From Aquibacillus halophilus (lineage in GTDB: Bacteria > Bacillota > Bacilli > Bacillales > Amphibacillaceae), in NCBI RefSeq assembly GCF_009649745.1, contig NZ_WJNG01000016.1, forward strand, positions 362 through 64,361: DNA of 64,000 nucleotides. The letters run 5' to 3'. Under the pieces are notes generated by a model. The model was not told the DNA's origin and did not search any database. It saw only the letters and a program-made list of their open reading frames with translations. The first letter of the stretch is position 1. Every line of letters starts with the position of its first letter. Of the stretch, positions 16,419-25,094 are shown one piece after another. Position numbers and translations under genes: made by a program.

Positions 16419-16489
16419 ATTTTGTGGGTCGATGATGGATAGAATTTTTGAAAAAACAATCAAAAAAACCGCTGTCTTACCAACAACCT

Positions 16490-17206
16490 TTAATTTTTAT
16501 TATAGTATTCTAAAAGATCATGATATTCCTTCATTTCTTCTTTGCCTTTTTCACTAAGAACATAAATGCCCCTTTGAACTCGACAAAACCAACCATAGTA
16601 GTTTTTTGTTAAAATGGAAGACGTTTTTTTGCCGGTTCCCATTTCTTTTAGCGCTTTTGGTGATAGCTCACCGGCTCGTTCAAGATAATATGCGATTTGA
16701 ATACAATTCTCTCTATATGCAGTCATGATTTGGGTTTGGTTTGAGCCGCCAATATTGAAGTCGGCACTTCGACCATCAATTTCTTTTAGTATTTCTTGGC
16801 GCTTCCGTTTGTTTTGACTCATACTTTTCTGACGGTTGAACGGTGCTGGTTCAAAGATAATTTCCATATTTTTTCGGTTTCCTGAAAATGATACGAGAAT
16901 CAAACCTAGTTCTAACCTTCTGACTAGTTGGCAGATATCCCTCCAACGTTTTGAACGTGGGTTGTATTTTGCCGGTTTTGGTACGGCAATGTAAACATGA
17001 TCCGATAATCGTTGCCGCTTTGTTGCTTGAATTAGAAGCTCGACACTTAAGTTAAGTTTTAATTCAATGATAATTAACTCATCATCTTTCACTACTGCTA
17101 TATCACAGTCTTTTACTTCCCCGTAGACCTCATAGCCTTCTCGTATAAAGTGGGATTGAATGGGTTTATATAAATCTGACTCTTGAAGCTTTATTTTTTC
17201 CTTCAT
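16490..17206 (-). CDS. DUF2161-type PD-(D/E)XK nuclease-like protein
   Basis: A 238-residue protein starting near MKEKIKLQESDLYKPIQSHF. REGYEVYGEVKDCDIAVV followed by LIIIELKL matches a PD-(D/E)XK core (Asp, then Glu-x-Lys) of the DUF2161 family. The C-terminal part (ELSPKALKEMGTGKKTSSILTK, then YYGWFCRVQRGIYVLSEKG) looks like a winged helix. The catalytic residues appear intact. DUF2161 proteins have no established cellular role. The start is uncertain because no strong ribosome site precedes either of two in-frame ATGs (17206 and 17251). It is not next to a recognisable restriction or defence gene. Confidence 0.7.
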   Translation of the reverse strand: MKEKIKLQESDLYKPIQSHFIREGYEVYGEVKDCDIAVVKDDELIIIELKLNLSVELLIQATKRQRLSDHVYIAVPKPAKYNPRSKRWRDICQLVRRLELGLILVSFSGNRKNMEIIFEPAPFNRQKSMSQNKRKRQEILKEIDGRSADFNIGGSNQTQIMTAYRENCIQIAYYLERAGELSPKALKEMGTGKKTSSILTKNYYGWFCRVQRGIYVLSEKGKEEMKEYHDLLEYYNKN

Positions 17207-17307
17207 ATGTAGGCACCGTCCAATTTTTGAATTCACCTTCAATTTTATCATAATTGGACTGTTATGGAGCTGTTGAAATACAACCTAATTGGGTTGGAGA
17301 TGGGAAG

Positions 17308-17346
17308 AACTAAGCAAGGAAAGCCGAAGCGCTTCCTTACTTAGTT
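17308..17346 (-). terminator. Terminator between DUF2161 and DUF1292 genes
   Basis: AACTAAGCAAGGAAG pairs with CTTCCTTACTTAGTT with one mismatch. It lies just downstream of the minus-strand DUF1292 gene. Confidence 0.65.
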
Positions 17347-17365
17347 TAACTGCCACCTAGGCCTA

Positions 17366-17647
17366 TTAATCTTGATCTGTTTCCGCCTCATCAAAGATTG
17401 CATCAAATGCTTCGGATACTTTATTGAATTCCTCATCAGACTCGATAGCTGATAGGTCGCGATTATCGTCGATCTTAAGTGGGAAGATATCAATTCCTTC
17501 TTCATTTTCCTCACTTAAATCCTCTAAAAAGCTAACTGCCACATAGCTTGAACCTTCCACTGTAACTTTTGCTAAAACTTCAACTGTTTGTTCCGTTTCA
17601 TTTTCATCAATAATAGTAAAAACTTCACCAACTTCAATATTATCCAT
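17366..17647 (-). CDS. DUF1292 (YrzB-like) protein
   Basis: A 93-residue, very acidic protein. EVFTIIDENETEQTVEVLAK and GIDIFPLKIDDNRDLSAIE follow the DUF1292 pattern of small beta-rich proteins such as YrzB of Bacillus. The start is supported by AGGAGGTCATTACAA. In other genomes YrzB sits in the yrrK-yrzB cluster; here it is alone and carries a longer acidic tail. Function is unknown. Confidence 0.8.
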   Translation of the reverse strand: MDNIEVGEVFTIIDENETEQTVEVLAKVTVEGSSYVAVSFLEDLSEENEEGIDIFPLKIDDNRDLSAIESDEEFNKVSEAFDAIFDEAETDQD

Positions 17648-17872
17648 TTGTAATGACCTCCTCTAATTTGAACATAATGTAATTATAATGTCCTTACACT
17701 ATCTTTTCATTAAGTATGAAAATAATGCAAATTTTTTCACCCTTTTGTTACTATTTACCGTAAGGGGAACAAAAAGATTTGTGTCCTTTTGATAAAAAGA
17801 ATCTTCCTTGAGCTTTTGAAGAAACATGTCCCCTTCCCTTTTGTTATAATCATGTCATACGAGGTGATTATA

Positions 17873-18424
17873 ATGAAACGTTGTGATTGGGTTAATAATG
17901 ATCCATTATATATTGATTATCATGATAACGAGTGGGGTATTCCAGAATATAATGATCAAAAACTATTCGAACTTCTGATATTAGAAGGTGCTCAAGCGGG
18001 ACTTAGCTGGTACACAGTGCTAAAAAAAAGAGAACATTATCGATTGGTATTTGATAACTTTGACCCGGAGAAGATTGCGAAATACGATGAAAAGAAAATA
18101 GAGGAATTGTTAAACGACCCAGGAATTATTAGAAACAAATTGAAAATACAGGCTACTATAACAAATGCGAATGTCTACTTCAATGTAACATCGGAATACG
18201 GAAGTTTTTCCAGCTATATATGGACATTTGTCGATGGGGAACCAATTAATAACAATTGGGAACAAGTAAGTGATGTACCTGCCACAACCGAAATAAGTGA
18301 AAAAATGAGTAGAGATTTAAAAAAGAAAGGTTTCAAATTTGTTGGACCAACTATTTGTTATGCTTTCATGCAAGCAAGCGGGATGGTAGATGATCATATT
18401 CAATCATGTATCTGCAGTAAATAA
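17873..18424 (+). CDS. tag: DNA-3-methyladenine glycosylase I
   Basis: A 183-residue helix-hairpin-helix glycosylase that removes 3-methyladenine from DNA. Typical features are RCDWVNNDPLYIDYHDNEWG at the N-terminus (a zinc Cys and the substrate region), LILEGAQAGLSWYTVLKKRE with the conserved Glu, VGPTICYAFMQASGMVDDH and the C-terminal Cys. The ATG at 17873 has GAGGTGATTATA before it, so the longer upstream frame is rejected. It is a single gene without linked repair genes. Confidence 0.92.
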   Translation: MKRCDWVNNDPLYIDYHDNEWGIPEYNDQKLFELLILEGAQAGLSWYTVLKKREHYRLVFDNFDPEKIAKYDEKKIEELLNDPGIIRNKLKIQATITNANVYFNVTSEYGSFSSYIWTFVDGEPINNNWEQVSDVPATTEISEKMSRDLKKKGFKFVGPTICYAFMQASGMVDDHIQSCICSK

Positions 18425-18542
18425 TTAACTGATTTTTAAACTTTTAGGTGAGAATATCTAAAGAGAGAAAGTAGTAAGGTAATGCTAAAGTTTGAATTTA
18501 TCACTATTGCAGCAAGAATGTTTAATGAGGAGGGGTTAAACT

Positions 18543-19085
18543 ATGAAGGTTGTAGGAGTTTCAGGATCATTGGCGGGTTGGAAGACAAACGTAGCTGTCC
18601 ATCACGTGTTGAAGGCAATCGAGGATCTCGATGCTAATATACAAAAAGAATTGATTGACCTAAGGGACTATGATGTTGAATTTGTTAATGGTAGCCCGTT
18701 AGCCTACTATAATGAAGACACGATGAACGTTGTAAACAAAGTTCTATCTGCAGATTTCTTAGTGGTAGGTTCACCAATTTATCAAGCATCAATCTCAGGT
18801 GCTTTAAAAAATCTTCTTGATCATCTACCCGTAGATGCCTTCAATCGTAAAGTGACTGGAATGGTAACTACAGGCGAAATTGAAAAACATTTTCTTGTGT
18901 CCGAGTACCAGTTGAAGCCTATCCTTTCTTATTTAAAAGGACTAATACCATCTAGCAACGTTTTTATTCATAACGATTCTTTTAGTGAAGAAAATGAAAT
19001 CATTGAAAGCGAAGTATTAGAACGGATTAACCTGTTTGCTAAGGAAATGATATCTTTGCAGAACAGTATTGAACAAAGAAACTAA
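18543..19085 (+). CDS. NADPH-dependent FMN reductase
   Basis: A 180-residue flavodoxin-fold protein. The phosphate-binding loop is VVGVSGSLAGWKTNV at the N-terminus; GSPIYQASISGALKNLLDHL is the conserved flavin-ring segment of the SsuE/NADPH-dependent FMN reductase family. GAGGAGGGG precedes the ATG. No sulfonate monooxygenase or other flavin-dependent partner is adjacent, so the physiological acceptor is unknown. A strong terminator follows at 19172. Confidence 0.85.
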   Translation: MKVVGVSGSLAGWKTNVAVHHVLKAIEDLDANIQKELIDLRDYDVEFVNGSPLAYYNEDTMNVVNKVLSADFLVVGSPIYQASISGALKNLLDHLPVDAFNRKVTGMVTTGEIEKHFLVSEYQLKPILSYLKGLIPSSNVFIHNDSFSEENEIIESEVLERINLFAKEMISLQNSIEQRN

Positions 19086-19171
19086 CTTCATTTGATAAAG
19101 TTAGATACCGGCATGGAGTCTATAACACTTCATCCGTCGTTTAATATTACAATACAAATAATTGACAAAGC

Positions 19172-19205
19172 AAAAAGGAAGGGGGTGCATCCCTTCCTTT
19201 TAATC
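19172..19205 (+). terminator. Terminator of the FMN reductase gene
   Basis: AAAAAGGAAGGG pairs with CCCTTCCTTTTT. A near-identical hairpin recurs at 20333-20364. Confidence 0.8.
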
Positions 19206-19229
19206 CGTTCGATAAGAGGAGTAATGTTG

Positions 19230-19283
19230 ATGAGCACATATGGCGGTTATGGCTAATCGTTGTTTATTCTTAACATTTAACTG
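19230..19283 (+). pseudogene. Degenerate YjcZ-like gene
   Basis: After AAGAGGAGTAATGTTG an ATG opens MSTYGGYG and then a stop. The following bases (CTAATCGT, TGTTTATTCTT) align with the membrane-helix codons of the intact copy at 16254 but are out of frame and shortened. The remnant ends inside the converging YjcZ gene at 19277. Confidence 0.55.
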
Positions 19284-19393
19284 TTGTAATAATCTCCACC
19301 AGTTGGGTAGTTATTACCAACAATTATCAATAGAACAAAGAGAACTACTAACAAAATAAAGCTGTTATTTCCTCCAAATCCCGCGTAACCCAT
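19277..19393 (-). CDS. YjcZ-family sporulation miniprotein
   Basis: A 38-residue protein: MGYAGFGGNNSFILLVVLFV, then LLIIVGNNYPTGGDYYNS. GGAGGTGAGATA is the ribosome site. Its helix and the NNYPTGG tail are nearly identical to the gene at 19450, so the two are recent duplicates. It is in a cluster of such genes. Confidence 0.85.
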   Translation of the reverse strand: MGYAGFGGNNSFILLVVLFVLLIIVGNNYPTGGDYYNS

Positions 19394-19449
19394 TATCTCA
19401 CCTCCTTAGTGAGAAGTTAAGTCACAATAGTTGTTCATGAATTTACTAC

Positions 19450-19569
19450 TTAGTATCCATAGCCGTTACCACCACCAGTTGGGTAGTTGTTACCAACTAT
19501 AATCAATAGAACGAAAAGAACTACTAACAAAATAAAACTGTTGTTTCCACCGAAATATCCTCCGCTCAT
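19450..19569 (-). CDS. YjcZ-family sporulation miniprotein
   Basis: A 39-residue protein starting MSGGYFGGNNSFILLVVLFV and ending GGNGYGY, with AGGAGGTGAACAAA before the ATG. It shares the helix and the NNYPTGG motif with the gene at 19277. A much longer upstream frame exists but has no ribosome site. Confidence 0.85.
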   Translation of the reverse strand: MSGGYFGGNNSFILLVVLFVLLIIVGNNYPTGGGNGYGY

Positions 19570-20106
19570 TTTGTTCACCTCCTTGTCATACTTTATATTA
19601 TGGTTTGGAATCGTATTAGGAAGGGCATTTCTACTATTTGTTATAAAAATACATAGATGCCATGGTAGATTTATCACGAAATAGGGTCATAAATACTAGA
19701 TTTCTTCTACTTTCCGATAGGTATCGTTGTAAGTATAATCCACTTTTTTAAAAGAAATACAGCTTAAAAGGAATTTGGAAAATAGAAAAGTTGGAATGAT
19801 TCAAATAAATCCATTTAATCTTTGAACAGAAAACCCTGATCATCCCTCAAATTATTGAAAATCTTGTTAATATTAGTTAATGAAAAATACCCGCTTCCTG
19901 AACTGAAAGTGGGTGTTTTTCAAAAAATATTTCATACTTTAAAATTACAACAACCGTCTAAATAATTTTTTATATAAACTAAAAAGTAATGAAAGCGCCC
20001 AGACAAAGTTAATCAGAAAACATACACTGGGTGTAGAGGTTCTGTTCCTAGTAGTTTTTATAAGAGGCAGTAAGTACCTGGCGGCTAGTGGTTATGGATA
20101 TGACTA
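19570..20106. other. Intergenic region with an orphan terminator
   Basis: No intact gene is seen in this 537-base AT-rich stretch. A hairpin AAAAATACCCGCTT / AAGTGGGTGTTTTT at 19882-19922 looks like a terminator (plus strand) but has no gene before it, as expected for the scar of a lost gene. Around 20070-20100 the plus strand encodes YLAASGYGYDY, another Gly/Tyr YjcZ-like scrap. Confidence 0.4.
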
Positions 20107-20160
20107 CTAAAGAAGGACTATTAACAAAATGAAACAGTTATTTCCACCGAATAACTTAAG
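20107..20160 (-). pseudogene. Degenerate YjcZ-like gene fragment
   Basis: On the minus strand the fragment reads GGNNCFILLIVLL and stops, matching the GGNNSFILLVVLF core of the genes at 19277 and 19450. No start codon or ribosome site remains. Confidence 0.6.
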
Positions 20161-20332
20161 TTTGTTTCCAAGTTAGTTCTACAAAGTTTGAATAATTCTT
20201 ATGTTTAACGATGATAGGAAGTAAGAACCTCCCCCACTATGGGGTACAACGCAAAACTAGAATGGTATCTCAAGTGAAATTATCTGTAGGATGATGAATA
20301 AATTGCTTTACATGATGAAAAAAGATAGTAAG

Positions 20333-20364
20333 AAAGGAAGGGATGCATCCCTTCCTTTTTTGAT
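20333..20364 (+). terminator. Orphan terminator hairpin
   Basis: AAAGGAAGGGATGCATCCCTTCCTTT is a perfect stem followed by a T run, almost the same as the hairpin at 19172. No plus-strand gene lies before it; 20161-20481 otherwise shows nothing recognisable. The duplication of YjcZ genes and of this hairpin suggests segmental duplication. Confidence 0.6.
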
Positions 20365-20481
20365 TGGATTTTGTCCTATACCAACTAACATCGAAGTTTT
20401 ACTCCAATAAAATCTTCTAAATAAGATCCAGTAACAAAATGAAATGCAGCAGTGTCTCTATTCTGAAAATTACTAACATAA

Positions 20482-20625
20482 CTACTGCAAATAGATAATA
20501 GCCCCTACAATAATTAGTAAAATAAATAGAACAACGATTAAAATAAAAGAGTTTCCAGATGAATAAGATATCGGATAACCATAGCCACTATTCCCATAGC
20601 CTTCGTAAGCATTGAAGTAACCCAT
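20482..20625 (-). CDS. YjcZ-family-like sporulation miniprotein
   Basis: A 47-residue protein starting MGYFNAYEGYGNSGYGYPIS, with a longer Gly/Tyr-rich head than its paralogues, followed by a helix SFILIVVLFILLIIVGAIIY. GGAGGTGATTGA precedes the ATG. Confidence 0.82.
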   Translation of the reverse strand: MGYFNAYEGYGNSGYGYPISYSSGNSFILIVVLFILLIIVGAIIYLQ

Positions 20626-20771
20626 TCAATCACCTCCTAATCTTATATATGGTAACAACGTATGTTGCTTATTAAGGTTTGTAACTTTAATGGAGTAAGA
20701 AATTCAGTTAAGTAAATGAGGGACATTTTCACCTCGATAATTCTATAGGTGTGAAACTCAATCGAAAAACA

Positions 20772-20808
20772 AAAAAGCGGTGCAAAGTAAAACCTTGCAC
20801 CGCTTTTT
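20772..20808 (-). terminator. Terminator of the YjcZ-like gene at 20821
   Basis: AAAAAGCGGTGCAA pairs with TTGCACCGCTTTTT, giving a perfect 14-bp stem directly after the minus-strand gene. Confidence 0.85.
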
Positions 20809-20820
20809 GTTTTCAAAATA

Positions 20821-20928
20821 TTAATAAGTTGGTGTGAAATATCCTGATGATCCTACAATGATTAATAGGATAAACAGAACTACAATTAAAGCAAAACCGC
20901 CACCAGCATAGCCTGCTACTGCACTCAT
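20821..20928 (-). CDS. YjcZ-family sporulation miniprotein
   Basis: A 35-residue protein: MSAVAGYAGGGFALIVVLFI, then a tail GSSGYFTPTY. GGAGGTGTTCTA precedes the ATG. The helix is nearly identical to that of the plus-strand gene at 16254. The region 20929-21260 downstream on the plus strand holds no gene. Confidence 0.87.
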   Translation of the reverse strand: MSAVAGYAGGGFALIVVLFILLIIVGSSGYFTPTY

Positions 20929-21260
20929 TAGAACACCTCCATTACGACATAGTATGTTTTATCGCTTAAGGTGGTTGGACTTATGCTTAAAAAAATAAAA
21001 ATAGGGTGAAAGTCTAAAAAATGAAAAGAAAATGGATTAAGAACGATACAGAATTAATGTTTAGATTTTTATACTAATTTCGATTAGCTTAATACTCAGA
21101 AAGTAACTAATGCTTTATGTTAAAATTAAAAAAAGTTATACTACTATGTTAATAGGTTGTTTGTCTGAAGCTGAAAATGATACTTTTGCAACTTACATTG
21201 GATTGTTGACGAAATAAAGGAAAATGATGGCTTGCAAATATCTGGGGGGAAGAACATGTA

Positions 21261-21806
21261 ATGAGGATCAAACAAAAAGATTTTTATGTTAATGGTTTAA
21301 GCTATATCGTACGATCTGCAGTAGAAAAAGATGCCATAAACTTATCAAAAGTAAGATTACAAGTAGATGGCGAAACGGAGAATTTAGATAGAGAAAAAGG
21401 TGAGGCGTACATAGATGAATCGGGTTTTAAACAGTTGATTAAAGAAGATTCAGAAATACATAACAACCTATTTTTAGTTGCAGAAGCTAATGAAAAAATA
21501 GTAGGTTTTTCAAGGTGTGAAGGAAATAAACTGAAGAGAATGTCTCATAAAATTGAATTTGGAATTTGTGTATTAAAAGAATATTGGGGTAATGGTATTG
21601 GAAAGAATCTATTAAAGGAATCCATAAATTTTGCTGACTCAAATGGAATCAAGAAAATCACTTTAAAAGTTCTTGAGACAAATATTCAAGCGATAAAGCT
21701 TTATGAAGAAAATGGATTTGAAGTGGAAGGTATTTTAAAAAGAGATAAAATTCTTTCTGATGGAAATTTCTATAACACTATCTTGATGGGTAGATTTAAT
21801 GGATAG
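21261..21806 (+). CDS. GNAT-family N-acetyltransferase
   Basis: A 181-residue acetyltransferase. The core is FGICVLKEYWGNGIGKNLL (acetyl-CoA pyrophosphate loop), followed by KKITLKVLETNIQAIKLYEE and NGFEVEGILKRDK, the C-terminal motif common in RimI-like and antibiotic-type members. CTGGGGGGAAG precedes the start by about ten bases. It is followed within 40 bases by an SDR gene. Substrate unknown. Confidence 0.88.
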   Translation: MRIKQKDFYVNGLSYIVRSAVEKDAINLSKVRLQVDGETENLDREKGEAYIDESGFKQLIKEDSEIHNNLFLVAEANEKIVGFSRCEGNKLKRMSHKIEFGICVLKEYWGNGIGKNLLKESINFADSNGIKKITLKVLETNIQAIKLYEENGFEVEGILKRDKILSDGNFYNTILMGRFNG

Positions 21807-21842
21807 GTTTATGTGACAAGGACTAAAAAAGGAGAAGGTTGT

Positions 21843-22682
21843 ATGAATAAGGACAGCGTGGCTGTTGTTACAGGTGCAAATTCTGGGATGGGAAAGGCTA
21901 CGTCAATTGCGATTGCCAAAACTGGAGCAACTGTTGTTATGGTATGCAGACATAGAGAACGAGGAGAGGAAGCGAGGAAGGAAGTACAGGAAATGAGTGG
22001 GAATTCAGCAGTTGTCTTAATGCAGTGTGATTTAGGTTCTAAGGATAGCATTAGGAGTTTTTGTACAACTTTTAAAGATAGCTACCAACGTCTTGATGTA
22101 CTGGTTAATAATGCAGGTGTGATTCTTCCTGGACGACATGAGACATCTGATGGCTTTGAGCTTCAATTTGGCGTGAATCATCTCGGCCATTTCCTTCTAA
22201 CAAAACTTCTCCTTGAACAGATTATTGCCAGCGCACCTGCTAGAATTATAAATGTCTCCTCCGGTGCACATAAAATTGGCAAGATACATTTTGAAAATAT
22301 AAATTTAACAAAAAACTATCGATTGTGGAGAGCATATGGGCAGTCAAAATTAGCAAACATTCTTTTTACATATGAATTAGCCGATAGACTAAAAGAAAAG
22401 GGTGTGACAGTAAATTGTTTGAATCCAGGTGCTGTGGCTACCAACATGGGCATTAATCGAAATACTGGTTTTGGTACATTTATTACACGGATATTAAAAC
22501 CATATTTTCAGACGGCTGAACAAGGTGCAGAAACAGCAATTTACTTAGCGACTGCTGATGAAGTGGCTGGAGTAACTGGCCATTACTTTTACCGTAAAAA
22601 ACAAATCAAATCTTCTAAGAAATCATATGATAAAAATCTTGCGAAAAGGTTATGGAGTCTGAGTGAAACATTAACTGATTAG
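21843..22682 (+). CDS. Short-chain dehydrogenase/reductase
   Basis: A 279-residue SDR of the retinol-dehydrogenase-like group. It shows the NAD(P) motif TGANSGMGKATS, the NNAG segment, FGVNHLGHFLLT, the catalytic Ser in INVSSGAHKIG and YGQSKLANILF with Tyr and Lys. ATG 21843 has AAAGGAGAAGGTTGT upstream, so the in-frame earlier codon is rejected. It may be cotranscribed with the GNAT gene before it and the Old Yellow Enzyme homologue after it. The substrate cannot be deduced. Confidence 0.88.
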   Translation: MNKDSVAVVTGANSGMGKATSIAIAKTGATVVMVCRHRERGEEARKEVQEMSGNSAVVLMQCDLGSKDSIRSFCTTFKDSYQRLDVLVNNAGVILPGRHETSDGFELQFGVNHLGHFLLTKLLLEQIIASAPARIINVSSGAHKIGKIHFENINLTKNYRLWRAYGQSKLANILFTYELADRLKEKGVTVNCLNPGAVATNMGINRNTGFGTFITRILKPYFQTAEQGAETAIYLATADEVAGVTGHYFYRKKQIKSSKKSYDKNLAKRLWSLSETLTD

Positions 22683-22773
22683 ACTTCTCTAATTCCATTT
22701 AACCCCACAAAACAAGTTCCTAATGCCTGCTCAAAATTAAACTAGTATCTAGTAAAAAGAGGAGATTTCTACT

Positions 22774-24006
22774 ATGAATCGAATAACAATATCAAATCCC
22801 TTCACATTAAAAAATAACAATATCACCTTTAAAAATCGCATTGTAAAATCGGCGATGAGTGAAGCCTTGGCTTCAAAAAACCATCTGCCAACTCCTAAAC
22901 TTTTCAGGCTTTATGAAGAATGGGCAAAGGGTGGTGCGGGATTGGTCATTACAGGAAATGTGATGGTCGATCACAAGGCTTTAGGGGAAACAAGAAATAT
23001 AGTATTAGAAAATAATGAGAACATTGATTTATTTAAAAAATGGGCGGAAGCAGGTAGAAAGAATGATACCCATTTATGGATGCAAATCAACCATCCTGGA
23101 AAACAAGTTCTCAAAGGAGTTGTTGGTGAAGCAGTTGCTCCTTCCGCTATTCCATTTGAACCAGATCTACAGCGTTTCTTCCCAAAAAGTCGTGCTCTTT
23201 CCATCGAAGAAATTAGAGGGATTATTCAACGTTTTGCTAATACGGCTGAGCTTGCAAAATTGGCAGGCTTTTCAGGAGTTCAAATTCACGCTGCGCATGG
23301 ATACTTAATCAGCCAGTTTCTTTCACCAAGGCATAATCAGAGAGAAGATGAATGGGGAGGCTCAATTGAAAACCGCTTTAAATTTTTAGCAGAAATCTAC
23401 CATGCCATCCGTACAAAAGTTGGGGATAATTTCGCAGTTGGGGTTAAAATAAATAGTTCTGATTTCATGAAAGCTGGTTTTTCTGAAGAAGACTCTCAGT
23501 TTGTAATCTCGGAACTAGACAGGCTCGGCATCGACCTTATAGAAATTTCTGGTGGTACTTATGAAAGGGCGGCCTTGTTTGGAAAAGACGCTAAACCTTC
23601 AACTGTTAAACGTGAAGCTTACTTCTTAGAATATGCAGAAAAACTAAAAGAGAAAGCAGATATTCCTCTCGTATTGACAGGAGGTTTTCGAACTCCTTCA
23701 GCTATGAACGAGGCGCTACAAACAGGAGCAACCGACTTCATCGGGTTAGCTAGACCAATGGCTCTTTATCCAGATTATGCTAACAATTTACTGCTAAACA
23801 ATGCTTCGGATCTTTCTATAAAGACAATTAAGACGGGGTTTTCCTTTATAGACGACAAAGCATTAATGGAACTAACCTGGTATAGTCAACAATTAGGGCG
23901 GATAGCTAGAGGGAAATCAACTAAACCAAATTTCTCTCCCTTCCTTTCACTTATCCTTACTCTCTTTAAGAATGGAAAAGAGGTATTTCAAAAGAGGAGA
24001 GTATAG
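22774..24006 (+). CDS. NADH:flavin oxidoreductase (Old Yellow Enzyme family)
   Basis: A 410-residue FMN TIM-barrel protein. Visible segments are FKNRIVKSAMSEALAS, WMQINHPGKQ, GVQIHAAHGYLISQFLSP with the paired active-site His and Tyr, HNQREDEWGGSIENRF, and FIGLARPMALYP for phosphate binding. It lacks the Cys cluster and second FAD/NADH domain of 2,4-dienoyl-CoA reductase, so it is a single-domain enoate reductase-like enzyme. GAGGAGATTTCT precedes the ATG. It follows the SDR gene by 90 bases. Confidence 0.87.
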   Translation: MNRITISNPFTLKNNNITFKNRIVKSAMSEALASKNHLPTPKLFRLYEEWAKGGAGLVITGNVMVDHKALGETRNIVLENNENIDLFKKWAEAGRKNDTHLWMQINHPGKQVLKGVVGEAVAPSAIPFEPDLQRFFPKSRALSIEEIRGIIQRFANTAELAKLAGFSGVQIHAAHGYLISQFLSPRHNQREDEWGGSIENRFKFLAEIYHAIRTKVGDNFAVGVKINSSDFMKAGFSEEDSQFVISELDRLGIDLIEISGGTYERAALFGKDAKPSTVKREAYFLEYAEKLKEKADIPLVLTGGFRTPSAMNEALQTGATDFIGLARPMALYPDYANNLLLNNASDLSIKTIKTGFSFIDDKALMELTWYSQQLGRIARGKSTKPNFSPFLSLILTLFKNGKEVFQKRRV

Positions 24007-24160
24007 TCAAATACTGGGGAGAGACAGGGTCCTTTGTCATACATCATAACCTTATTTGGATATACACTTTCTTACTTTATTTGATAAACTGATAATAAAA
24101 TTACTAACTATAGACTAAATAAAATTCTTGACACTACTACTGTAAAGGGGATGTTAACAA

Positions 24161-24661
24161 GTGTTTAAGAAACGTAAAAATCAAGATAGCAATTTAGATA
24201 TACCAAAAGAAGATGTGCAAAAGCCTGATGTTGAAGATAAGCTGAAAGAAAAAAACGAAGAAGCCACCAATAAAGCAAAAGAGTATTTAAATGATAAAGA
24301 CAAATTACAAGATTTAATTAATAATGCAGAAGAAAAAGCCCAGAAAAAAGAAGATAAAAAAGGTTTTGTGCAGGAAACATGGGATAGTCTAAAAACTATG
24401 GTGGAACTTGTAAAGTCATACATCAAGGGGGACTATAAGAATATTCCTTATGGATCACTAATTTTAATAGTTGCTGCTATTGTCTATTTTGTGATGCCAG
24501 CAGATGCAGTTCCTGATTTTATAGCGGGCTTAGGTTTTGTGGATGATGCTGCCGTTGTCGCATTTACACTTAAGAAAGTCAAAGAGGATCTTGATAAGTT
24601 TGTTGAATGGAAAAATGGACGAGACGAAGATGAAAGTAAATCAACTAATGAGAAACAATAA
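24161..24661 (+). CDS. DUF1232 (YkvA-like) membrane protein
   Basis: A 166-residue protein with a charged N-terminal helix rich in Lys and Glu, then VELVKSYIKGDYKNIPYGSL and a membrane hairpin containing YFVMPADAVPDFIAGLGFVDD, the DUF1232 signature (P.D..PD...G..DD). The start is GTG after AAAGGGGATG. The family is widespread in bacteria with no established function; one idea is membrane stress response. Confidence 0.8.
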   Translation: MFKKRKNQDSNLDIPKEDVQKPDVEDKLKEKNEEATNKAKEYLNDKDKLQDLINNAEEKAQKKEDKKGFVQETWDSLKTMVELVKSYIKGDYKNIPYGSLILIVAAIVYFVMPADAVPDFIAGLGFVDDAAVVAFTLKKVKEDLDKFVEWKNGRDEDESKSTNEKQ

Positions 24662-25094
24662 CCTTGTTTGATAGCTTTGGTTAGTAGTGTAATCTCCTTA
24701 TTTTGAAGAGGGATTAGTAACTTTTGGGGTGAAAAACCCTCACTTAAATAGTCCACAAGGATGGTTAAGTGGGTAGTTCGATAAAGTAAATACATGACTA
24801 ATCCTTTTTACTTTAGAAACTTTTCAAAAAGTGACTACAATATAAACTGGAATAGCTAATTATACTATTGTTTTTCCTATCCTCTATTTTTCAGAGTACA
24901 GAACTAAATCGATGGAACTAAAAACGGGGCAGTAATACTGCCCCGTTTTTTTTGACCTTAATATTGTCGAGTAATTTTTCAAAACAAAACTGTAATCCTC
25001 ACAAATTCCTCACAATTAAATGTTAAAATGTAGTTTCCGCTAAAGTAAGTGACTTCCTTTGGAAAACACGCGATAGAATAAAAGGAGGCATTCT
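24662..25094. other. Intergenic region with terminator
   Basis: No gene is recognised. A strong terminator AAAACGGGGCAGT / ACTGCCCCGTTTT plus T8 lies at 24921-24953, some 260 bases after the DUF1232 stop, which is a long untranslated tail if it serves that gene. A short RNA in between cannot be excluded. Confidence 0.55.

Noticed and set aside
16490-17206. PD-(D/E)XK-type protein considered as part of a defence system
   Set aside because: No methylase, helicase, reverse transcriptase or toxin-like neighbour is present; it is flanked by ordinary genes.
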